The notes under the pieces are model-generated. The model did not search any database. It had not been told where the DNA came from and was given only the letters and a program-made list of their open reading frames with translations. From NCBI GenBank assembly GCA_012513235.1, contig JAAZCO010000326.1, forward strand, positions 1 to 5,516: 5,516 nt of DNA, written 5' to 3'. Every line of letters starts with the position of its first letter. Positions within the stretch are counted from its first letter, which is position 1. A program made the translations under genes and the position numbers. This DNA is from Gammaproteobacteria bacterium (lineage in GTDB: Bacteria; Pseudomonadota; Gammaproteobacteria; Pseudomonadales; Pseudomonadaceae). Below, piece after piece: positions 1 through 5,516 of the stretch.

Positions 1-1991
1 AGACTGAACTGAAACTGGGTACGGCTGACGCGGTCTTCAATGCTTAAATCCTGCACCGGTTGCATATACAACTCAATGCCCAGCACCTGCGCCAGTTCAG
101 GACGCAAGCGCTCAATCACTTGCGCAGCTGACACATCACGCAGGCCAAAGGGTTTGAGGTTAATCAGCATGCGCCCAGTATTGAGCGTCGGGTTATCACC
201 ATCCACACCAATTTGTGACGACACGCTTTGCACCGCTGCATCTTGCAACAACACCGCACTTAAACGCTGCTGGCGCTCACTCATTGCAGTGAAGGAAATA
301 CTTTGTGGTGCTTCGGAAATACCTTGAATCACACCGGTATCTTGCTCTGGAAAAAAGCCTTTGGGTACCCACATCCACAGCAAAGCGGTTAATACAAAGG
401 TCCCCACGGCAAACCACAGCGTCAACACCTGATGCCTCAGCACCCAACGCAAGCCATTGCCATAATGGTCGATGGTACGGCTGAGCCAATCCTCTTTCTT
501 CTCGTCTTCAGTATTAGGGCGCAGTAAACGTGCACACATCATCGGCGTCAGGGTCAGGGAAATAACCAGCGAGATTAAAATCGCCACCGCCAGGGTAATG
601 GCAAATTCACGAAACAATCGGCCCACCACATCCGCCATAAACAGCAACGGAATCAGCACGGCAATTAAAGAAAAGGTCAGCGAAACCAAGGTAAAGCTGA
701 TTTGCTTTGCACCCTTGAGCGCCGCATTCATCGGTGTTTCACCCAGCTCAATATGTCGGGCGATATTTTCCAGCATGACGATGGCATCATCCACCACAAA
801 ACCCGTGGCAATGGTCAGCGCCATCAAGGTTAAGTTGTTCAGCGAAAAGCCCAGTACATACATCACCGCAAAGGTGCCGATTAAGGACAAAGGCACCACG
901 ATGGACGGAATCAGCGTGGCCGTCAGGCGTTTTAAGAATAGAAAGGTCACCAAAACCACTAAGGCAACAGCGAGCATCAATTCAAACTGCACATCACTGA
1001 CTGCGGCACGAATAGTTTGCGTACGGTCGGTGAGAATATTCACCTCAAGACTGGCCGGTAAGCTGGCAATAATACTCGGCAACAACGCTTCAACACGCTC
1101 CACCACTTCAATCACGTTAGCCCCAGGCTGACGCTGGATGTTCAGTAATACCGCTTGATTGAGATCGGCCCAAGCAGCGAGACGGTTGTTCTCTGCGCCT
1201 TCGATAATCTCTGCTACATCGGCCAGCTTGAGCACTCGGCCCTCATTGTGCGCGACTATTAATTGCGCATAATCTTCAGCACTGCGCAGTTGGTCATTGG
1301 CATCAAGCTGGGTGATACGCGACGGACCATCAATGCTGCCCTTGGGCTGATTGACGTTGGCGCGGGTAATCACGCTGCGTACTTCAGCCAAGGTTAAGCC
1401 GGCTGCCGCCAATGCTTGTGGATTGGCTCGAATACGTACCGCGGGGCGCTGACCACCACCGACACTGACCAAACCCACGCCGCTGATCTGCGCAATCTTT
1501 TGCGCCATACGGGTATCCACTAAATCATTCACTTGCGGCAGCGGCACACTCTTGGAGGTAATCGCCAAGGTAATCACCGGACTGTCAGCTGGATTGACCT
1601 TGTTATACACCGGCGGTGCCGGCAAATCGCGCGGCAGTAAATTGGTCGCCGCATTAATCGCCGCCTGCACTTCTTGCTCAGCCACATCCAGCTTGAGGTC
1701 CAGACTAAAGCGCAAACTAATCACCGAAGCGCCGCCGGAGCTGGTGGAGGACATCTGCGCCAAGCCCGGCATCTGCCCAAACTGACGCTCCAGCGGTGCA
1801 GTCACCGAACTGTTCATCACCTGCGGGCTGGCACCCGGATACAGCGTCAGCACACGAATGGTGGGGTAATCCACTTGCGGCAAGGCTGCGACCGGCAATA
1901 AGCGGTAGGCCAAAGCGCCCGCCAAGAAAATCGCCAGCATTAACAGCGTGGTGGCGACCGGACGCTGGATAAAAATGCGTGAGACGTTCAT
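1..1991 (-). CDS. mdtB: MdtB/MuxB-type RND multidrug efflux transporter subunit (partial, C-terminus cut by window edge)
   Basis: Inner-membrane proton/drug antiporter of the HAE1 RND family, acting with a periplasmic adaptor and an outer-membrane channel to expel drugs. My reading gives 663 codons with no stop; E. coli MdtB is about 1,040 residues, so roughly the last third is missing. It begins MNVSRIFIQRPVATTLL and follows recalled E. coli MdtB closely, with stretches such as TLYPGASP, TAPLERQFGQM, VQAAINAATNLLP, QRQPGAN and NNLTLMALTIATGFVVDDAIV. Order: TM1 about residues 9-29, first periplasmic porter region to about 335, then TM2 from about 336 (FELMLAVALVV). TM4 carries the adjacent proton-relay aspartates D401 and D402, matching AcrB D407/D408. 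The TM7 segment is about 520-541, followed by the second porter region. The relay lysine of the C-terminal half lies outside the window. The start ATG overlaps the mdtA stop in an ATGA, which suggests translational coupling; the upstream Shine-Dalgarno sequence is weak. MdtB assignment over MdtC is favoured by the sequence and by position directly after mdtA. Confidence 0.96.
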   Translation of the reverse strand, partial: MNVSRIFIQRPVATTLLMLAIFLAGALAYRLLPVAALPQVDYPTIRVLTLYPGASPQVMNSSVTAPLERQFGQMPGLAQMSSTSSGGASVISLRFSLDLKLDVAEQEVQAAINAATNLLPRDLPAPPVYNKVNPADSPVITLAITSKSVPLPQVNDLVDTRMAQKIAQISGVGLVSVGGGQRPAVRIRANPQALAAAGLTLAEVRSVITRANVNQPKGSIDGPSRITQLDANDQLRSAEDYAQLIVAHNEGRVLKLADVAEIIEGAENNRLAAWADLNQAVLLNIQRQPGANVIEVVERVEALLPSIIASLPASLEVNILTDRTQTIRAAVSDVQFELMLAVALVVLVTFLFLKRLTATLIPSIVVPLSLIGTFAVMYVLGFSLNNLTLMALTIATGFVVDDAIVMLENIARHIELGETPMNAALKGAKQISFTLVSLTFSLIAVLIPLLFMADVVGRLFREFAITLAVAILISLVISLTLTPMMCARLLRPNTEDEKKEDWLSRTIDHYGNGLRWVLRHQVLTLWFAVGTFVLTALLWMWVPKGFFPEQDTGVIQGISEAPQSISFTAMSERQQRLSAVLLQDAAVQSVSSQIGVDGDNPTLNTGRMLINLKPFGLRDVSAAQVIERLRPELAQVLGIELYMQPVQDLSIEDRVSRTQFQFS

Positions 1992-3289
1992 GCGGCGGGC
2001 TTCTGCTCAGGTTGTTGTGCTGCTGGCTGACCCTGGTCACTAGCCTGCGTCTTCGTGGGAGTTGCAGCAGGCTGGGCTTGAGCATCAGCATCAGCATCAG
2101 CATCAACTGCAGATTCTGCAGCGGCTGGCGCCACACGCGAGACTTTACTGCCAGTGCGCAAACGGTCCACGCCCTCCACCACCACCCAATCACCCGCAGC
2201 TAAACCCGAGCGCAACATGCTCAAGGTGCCATCGCTGGTGATAATCTCAATCGGCTGCACCACCACGGTATCGTCGTCTTGAATCTGCCACACAAAACGC
2301 CCATTGGCACCAAACTGAATCGCATCGGCTGGCACCAACAACGCCTGCTCATGCACAGTCACTTGCAAACGCACATTCACAAACTGGTTAGGGAATAAAA
2401 CTTGCGCCGGATTATCAAAACGCGCCTTCAAACGCACACTACCGGTGGTGACATCCACCTGATTATCAATGCTGTCCAGTACCCCTGCCGCCAACAACTG
2501 CGACTCATCCCGATTCCACGCCTGCACAATCAGTGGCTCGCCCAATTGATAGGCCTGCAACACCGCCTGCAGCTCATGCTCAGGAATGGTGAAATGCACA
2601 GCAATAGGATTGTCTTGAGTGATGCTGACTAGCTCGGTGTTGGCCGCAGAAATATAGTTACCCGCATCCACTGCACGCAAGCCTAAGCGCCCAGTAATGG
2701 GCGCAATAATCCGCGTACGTTCGACATCTAAACGAGCATTATCACGTTGGGCTTCACGCACCTTGAGTGAGCCTTGCAACTGCGCCACTGTGGCTTGTTG
2801 CTGCTCTAAGGTTTGCCGCGCGATGGAGTCTTCTTTATACAGGCCTTGATAACGCTTGAGGTCAAGCTGCGCGCTGGCGAGCTGGGCACGGGTTTCTTGC
2901 AGCGCACCCTCCGCCTGCAATAAGGCTGCTTGATAACTGCGCGGGTCGATTTGCGCCAGCAGAGCACCCTTCTCGACTAACTGCCCTTCGCTAAACAGCA
3001 CTGTATCTAACTCACCACTGACCTGACTGGTGACCTTCACTGCATTCCAAGGCGTCACCGTTCCCAAGGCCTTGAGTTGCACCGCAAAACGCTCCAGGCG
3101 CACTTGCTCGGCATTCACCGGCACCGCACCGGCAAAGCTGCCACCACGCCGCGGGCCTGACTGACCTGTGTCATTTGCGCTTTGGCTGTGCTGCCAATAC
3201 CAACCCGCACCCGCTATACACAGCAGCAACAGAATCAGCATGAGTTTTTTTGAGGATTTTTTAACTGGGGTTACAGAAGAATCAGGCAT
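1988..3289 (-). CDS. mdtA: MdtA/MuxA-type RND efflux periplasmic adaptor (membrane fusion protein)
   Basis: Periplasmic adaptor bridging the RND pump to the outer-membrane channel. It is 433 residues against about 415 for E. coli MdtA. A lysine-rich N-terminus leads into one hydrophobic segment (about 16-32), a membrane anchor or uncleaved signal; C24 lacks a good lipobox, so a lipoprotein is unlikely. Then come the first lipoyl/beta-barrel strands (about 60-90), the biotinyl-lipoyl half with VSGELDTVLFSEGQLVEKG (89-108), an alpha-hairpin (about 117-190), the second lipoyl half with RIIAPITGRLGLRAVDAGNY (193-212), the beta-barrel with DNQVDVTTGSVRLKARF (275-291) and LFPNQFVNVRL (298-308), and a membrane-proximal domain to about 385. 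These match recalled E. coli MdtA strongly. The tail (388-433) is Ala/Gln/Pro-rich low complexity with (Asp-Ala)4 at 396-403. An in-frame TGA four codons upstream limits the start. The nearest AAGGA (3305-3309) is 15 nt from the ATG, an unusually long spacing, so initiation may be weak. It overlaps mdtB by 4 bp. Confidence 0.96.
   Translation of the reverse strand: MPDSSVTPVKKSSKKLMLILLLLCIAGAGWYWQHSQSANDTGQSGPRRGGSFAGAVPVNAEQVRLERFAVQLKALGTVTPWNAVKVTSQVSGELDTVLFSEGQLVEKGALLAQIDPRSYQAALLQAEGALQETRAQLASAQLDLKRYQGLYKEDSIARQTLEQQQATVAQLQGSLKVREAQRDNARLDVERTRIIAPITGRLGLRAVDAGNYISAANTELVSITQDNPIAVHFTIPEHELQAVLQAYQLGEPLIVQAWNRDESQLLAAGVLDSIDNQVDVTTGSVRLKARFDNPAQVLFPNQFVNVRLQVTVHEQALLVPADAIQFGANGRFVWQIQDDDTVVVQPIEIITSDGTLSMLRSGLAAGDWVVVEGVDRLRTGSKVSRVAPAAAESAVDADADADAQAQPAATPTKTQASDQGQPAAQQPEQKPAA
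2081..2104. repeat. In-frame hexanucleotide tandem repeat, four copies
   Basis: Four perfect copies of AGCATC lie back to back; on the coding (minus) strand they read GATGCT and encode (Asp-Ala)4 in the C-terminal tail of the MdtA-like adaptor. Because the unit is 6 bp, gain or loss of copies would change the length of the tail by two residues without shifting the frame. The repeat sits outside the conserved adaptor domains. Polymorphism is inferred, not shown. Confidence 0.9.
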
Positions 3290-3354
3290 ATCAAATATTC
3301 ACAGTCCTTGGGAATGTGAAAGATAACAGCCTTGAGGGGGTTTAGCAGGCACTT

Positions 3355-3390
3355 TACGCTCAATTTACCTAGACCAGCACATTGAGCGTA
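3355..3390. promoter_or_regulatory. Perfect 10-bp inverted repeat upstream of mdtA, possible operator or RNA stem
   Basis: The arm TACGCTCAAT (3355-3364) is matched exactly by its reverse complement ATTGAGCGTA (3381-3390), with 16 nt between them. The inner edge lies 66 bp from the mdtA ATG. Neither side is followed by a T-run, which argues against an intrinsic terminator. The symmetry could bind a dimeric regulator of the efflux operon or form a hairpin in the leader RNA. The dyad is seen directly; the function is inferred and the regulator is unknown. Confidence 0.5.
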
Positions 3391-3439
3391 CATAATGACT
3401 CGCTCTGAAAAATACAGTAGCAAAGGTCATCTACAAACC

Positions 3440-3468
3440 AATATCGCCCCATCAAACAATGCAATCAA
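3440..3468 (-). promoter_or_regulatory. Weak candidate sigma70 promoter for mdtAB
   Basis: On the minus strand TTGATT (3463-3468) and GATATT (3440-3445) are spaced by 17 bp, each matching four of six consensus positions. It begins just past the cyclase stop and would place the inverted repeat at 3355-3390 in the leader, downstream of the start site, where a bound repressor or RNA stem could act. The match is poor enough to arise by chance. Confidence 0.22.
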
Positions 3469-3475
3469 CTGCACA

Positions 3476-5062
3476 TCACAGAGCTGCAGCATTTCCAGCA
3501 ACAGGCTCAATGGAGTCAACGCTAGGATCTAATAAAATACCACTGACACGATTACGACCACTGTTTTTTGCTTTATAAAGCTCGGCATCGGCGTAAGCAA
3601 TCAGTTGCTGCGCGTCACATTTCGCTCCCAATAAAGTTGCAACTCCAATACTCACAGTCACATGACGAGGAAGTAGCACGGGGTACTCCATGTGTAGCGC
3701 AGATACTGCTTCGCGAATCTTGTCTGCCACCACCATTGCCCCCAACACACTGGTATTAGGCAAGACACAGATGAATTCCTCACCACCATAGCGAGCACTT
3801 AAATCTGTTGAGCGCACCATTATAGAATCCAAGACAATGGCCACTTTTTTCAGATAGGTATCACCTACACCATGCCCGTAGTCATCATTGATATGTTTAA
3901 AAAAGTCGATATCAATCAGCATGACAGTCAACGCATGCCCTGTACGCTTATAGCCGGCATACTCTAAAGCTAGGCGCTCATCAAAATGCCGACGGTTCGC
4001 CATACCAGTTAACACATCTGTGCGGCTTAGGCATTCCAACTGCATATTGGCTTCTTGTAGAGCATCATGCTGCTGGCTAATCTGTATATGGCTCTCAGCC
4101 AGGCGTGCCAACATGCGCTGACGCGAACGAAAAGCAATAAAAAGAATAGCAAACATAAGAGCACCAATAATAATGGCACCCCATAACAGCTGCCGCTCAT
4201 TTTTTGTCTGAATATATTTTTCCACTAAGCGCTGCTCAGCGTCTTCATGTTTACGCACAGATTGCACATTATCAATGGCATTGATATAGCGATTAAAAAT
4301 GCTAACAAGGCGTTCATTTTGCTCGTTTTCTTTAAATAGAAAACCATAACTGCGCGGGTATTCATGCAGCCTGTAAACATCCTCAAGATCAAACAACTCA
4401 AAACGATAACGATCTTGGCGAAACACTCCGGTATTAAAAATAGCGATATCAATTTGGTTGTTACGCAATGCTTCGTAAAGCACACCATCCTCAAACTCAA
4501 ACAACTGCATTTCACCCACAAACTCTTGAGCATAGGACACCACAGCTGCTTTATTAATCATCCCAGCACGATACTGCTTCAGCTGCTTAACATCCTGCAC
4601 CTGCAGCTGATCTGATTTACGTGAAATAACTGAATAAAACCCTTTGTAGTAGGTATCAGTAAACAAACCATCACGACTCGACACATAGCTGGCCGGTAGC
4701 AAAACATCAAACTTACCGAGACTGAACTCTTCAATTTTTTTATCAACATAACCACCGCCATCATTATAGTACTGATAGCGCAAGCCAATTTGCTCAGCAA
4801 TAAAGGCAAAAATATCAATACTGATGCCTTCATATTTGTCTGAAAGCTGATCATAAAATGACATAGGAGGGAGATGCCGATAGGCACTGACATGCAAAAC
4901 AGGTAGAGAGCGCACAAATGCTAAATCATCAGCACTGAGCTCTACTGGGTGACGCAGTTTTATAGTGCTATTGTCCGCAGGTCGGACTTGGGCAGATGCA
5001 ACACAGGAAAAACTTACTAACATAGCTATTAAAATATAGCATGTGCGATACAGGCGGAGCAT
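3476..5062 (-). CDS. Membrane diguanylate cyclase with periplasmic solute-binding (SBP_bac_3-like) sensor and GGDEF domain
   Basis: Predicted to make c-di-GMP from two GTP at the inner face of the membrane in response to a periplasmic ligand. Numbered from the ATG at 5062 (528 residues): signal peptide 1-24 ending ASA, a type 2 periplasmic binding fold about 42-282, one TM helix 292-311, a helical linker 313-345, and GGDEF about 345-505. The cyclase looks active: DVLTGMANRR at the domain start, D384 and N392 in DIDFFKHIND, D401, and the signature GGEEF at 426-430. An RSTD inhibitory site (R417, D420) sits five residues before it, so product feedback inhibition is likely. There is no EAL domain. 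In the sensor R130 fits the carboxylate-binding Arg of amino-acid binders, but N210 seems to replace the usual lobe-2 Asp, so the ligand may differ. A longer start, GTG at 5071, is possible, but its G is the last base of a GAGG lying 8 nt before the ATG, so I chose the ATG. The sensor half is AT-rich. Confidence 0.93.
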   Translation of the reverse strand: MLRLYRTCYILIAMLVSFSCVASAQVRPADNSTIKLRHPVELSADDLAFVRSLPVLHVSAYRHLPPMSFYDQLSDKYEGISIDIFAFIAEQIGLRYQYYNDGGGYVDKKIEEFSLGKFDVLLPASYVSSRDGLFTDTYYKGFYSVISRKSDQLQVQDVKQLKQYRAGMINKAAVVSYAQEFVGEMQLFEFEDGVLYEALRNNQIDIAIFNTGVFRQDRYRFELFDLEDVYRLHEYPRSYGFLFKENEQNERLVSIFNRYINAIDNVQSVRKHEDAEQRLVEKYIQTKNERQLLWGAIIIGALMFAILFIAFRSRQRMLARLAESHIQISQQHDALQEANMQLECLSRTDVLTGMANRRHFDERLALEYAGYKRTGHALTVMLIDIDFFKHINDDYGHGVGDTYLKKVAIVLDSIMVRSTDLSARYGGEEFICVLPNTSVLGAMVVADKIREAVSALHMEYPVLLPRHVTVSIGVATLLGAKCDAQQLIAYADAELYKAKNSGRNRVSGILLDPSVDSIEPVAGNAAAL

Positions 5063-5070
5063 ACATCGCA

Positions 5071-5074
5071 CCTC
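5071..5074 (-). promoter_or_regulatory. Shine-Dalgarno GAGG that decides the cyclase start
   Basis: Reading the minus strand, GAGG lies 8 nt before the ATG at 5062-5060. Its final G is the first base of the upstream in-frame GTG (5071-5069), so that GTG is better read as part of the ribosome binding site. No comparable site precedes the GTG at proper distance. Confidence 0.65.
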
Positions 5075-5115
5075 ACAAGTGCAGTTACAAAAGATCGTCC
5101 ATAAACTTCACCTGT

Positions 5116-5145
5116 TTTATACCGCCTTAACCTTATGCATTGCAA
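5116..5145 (-). promoter_or_regulatory. Candidate sigma70 promoter for the diguanylate cyclase
   Basis: On the minus strand a -35-like TTGCAA (5140-5145) and a -10-like TATAAA (5116-5121, five of six consensus positions) are separated by 18 bp. The expected start site is near 5109, giving a leader of about 45 nt before the ATG at 5062. The near-palindrome TGCATTGCA (5137-5145) overlaps the -35. This is the best promoter-like pair I found in the tpx-cyclase gap, read by eye only. Confidence 0.45.
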
Positions 5146-5180
5146 GAAACATATAATATAATAATGATTTTGTAGCTATA

Positions 5181-5217
5181 AAGCGCAGCCATACTCATTC
5201 TAAATATAACTGCGCTT
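5181..5217 (-). terminator. Hairpin just after tpx, possible weak terminator
   Basis: A perfect 8-bp inverted repeat, AAGCGCAG (5181-5188) and CTGCGCTT (5210-5217), encloses a loop of 21 nt. It starts 13 nt after the tpx stop codon, where a terminator would be expected. In the tpx direction the stem is followed only by TATAGCTACAAAATC, not a true T-run, and the loop is long. It may be a weak or factor-assisted terminator, or a 3'-end stabilising stem. Confidence 0.4.
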
Positions 5218-5230
5218 GACTCAACTTAGC

Positions 5231-5516
5231 TTAGTTTAAAGCAGCTAGAGCGTTGTCGTAGTTTGGCTCATCACCAATCTCAGATACAAGTTCGCTGTAC
5301 AACACTTTATCGTTTTCATCTAAAACGATAACAGCACGCGCACCTAGACCCGCTAACGGACCCTCAGCGATATCAACACCGTAGTCTTGAAAAAAATCAG
5401 GATCACGCATGGTGGACAACATCAGTACGCGCTCTAAACCTTCCGCACCACAAAAACGTGCTTGGGCAAAGGGTAAGTCAGCTGAAATGCACAGTACGCG
5501 AGCGTTTTTCAGAGCT
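5231..5516 (-). CDS. tpx: Thiol peroxidase Tpx, atypical 2-Cys peroxiredoxin (partial, N-terminus cut by window edge)
   Basis: Periplasm- or cytoplasm-associated peroxiredoxin that reduces hydrogen and alkyl peroxides with electrons from thioredoxin. Ninety-four C-terminal residues are visible, against about 167 for the E. coli protein, and the frame is open to the right edge. The visible part reads CISADLPFAQARFCGAEGL, then RDPDFFQDYGV, GPLAGLGARAVIVLDENDKV and a short acidic end, matching recalled E. coli Tpx almost segment by segment. The Cys of ARFCGAEG corresponds to the resolving Cys95, and the Arg of GARAVIV is the conserved active-site-side Arg. The peroxidatic Cys61 and the start lie beyond the window. 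An internal Met at 5422 is not the start, because homology continues upstream of it. A hairpin follows the TAA stop. Confidence 0.96.
   Translation of the reverse strand, partial: ALKNARVLCISADLPFAQARFCGAEGLERVLMLSTMRDPDFFQDYGVDIAEGPLAGLGARAVIVLDENDKVLYSELVSEIGDEPNYDNALAALN

Larger units (their letters stand above)
3290..3475. other. Intergenic region between the diguanylate cyclase and mdtA
   Basis: This gap of 186 bp separates the cyclase stop from the mdtA start. It contains a perfect 10-bp inverted repeat, a weak promoter-like pair near its right end, and a purine-rich AAGGA 15 nt before the mdtA ATG. I see no GC-rich stem followed by a T-run in the minus direction, so no convincing intrinsic terminator for the cyclase. 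Its length suits an own promoter and regulator site for the efflux operon, but read-through from the cyclase cannot be excluded. Confidence 0.6.

Noticed and set aside
472..1131. Open frame of 219 codons on the plus strand
   Set aside because: It lies antisense inside the strongly conserved mdtB coding region, is rich in Ser/Thr/Lys with no recognisable domain, and is best explained as a shadow of the mdtB codon pattern.
1717..2193. Minus-strand frame of 158 codons across the mdtA-mdtB junction
   Set aside because: It overlaps both pump genes in another frame; its sequence resembles no family, and both true frames match known proteins throughout.
3355..3390. The inverted repeat as a terminator for the cyclase
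   Set aside because: The stem is not GC-rich and no T-run follows in either direction, so it was listed as a possible regulatory dyad instead.
4225..4917. Two minus-strand frames of 102 and 112 codons inside the cyclase gene
   Set aside because: They are offset frames of the cyclase sensor region; their hydrophobic, Cys/Met-rich content is a by-product of the AT-rich coding sequence.
5231..5422. A stand-alone small protein of 63 residues
   Set aside because: The same frame continues upstream to the window edge with clear Tpx homology including the resolving Cys, so it is the C-terminal part of tpx.

Overview
The window looks like a gammaproteobacterial chromosome segment, most likely from the Pseudomonadaceae, with mixed base composition (hand counts on sampled lines give about 40% to 60% GC). 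All four genes are on the minus strand, so transcription runs from high to low coordinates. The taxonomic inference rests on clear MdtA/MuxA and MdtB/MuxB homologues, a Tpx-type thiol peroxidase, and the recalled fact that tpx (PA2532) lies only a few genes from muxABC-opmB (PA2528-PA2525) in Pseudomonas aeruginosa. No database search was run.

Layout from right to left: (1) the C-terminal part of the thiol peroxidase Tpx, cut by the window's right edge; (2) an AT-rich gap of 168 bp with a hairpin just after the tpx stop and a plausible sigma70 promoter; (3) a complete membrane-bound diguanylate cyclase with a periplasmic solute-binding sensor domain, one transmembrane helix and an intact GGDEF domain with active site and inhibitory site; (4) a gap of 186 bp with a perfect 10-bp inverted repeat and no clear terminator; (5) mdtA/muxA, the periplasmic adaptor of an RND multidrug efflux pump; (6) mdtB/muxB, the inner-membrane RND pump subunit, overlapping mdtA by 4 bp and cut by the left edge after 663 codons.

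The adaptor and pump are two parts of one tripartite efflux machine. In this family the MdtB subunit pairs with a second RND subunit (MdtC/MuxC), normally encoded next, followed by an outer-membrane channel. Both would lie left of this window. The diguanylate cyclase is co-oriented directly upstream and could link a periplasmic ligand to c-di-GMP levels, but a functional link to the pump is only suggested by position. No RNA gene, mobile element or CRISPR array was seen. I found no clearly novel system. The points most worth a second look are the dyad upstream of mdtA, the sensor-cyclase placement, and the repeat-encoded tail of the adaptor.
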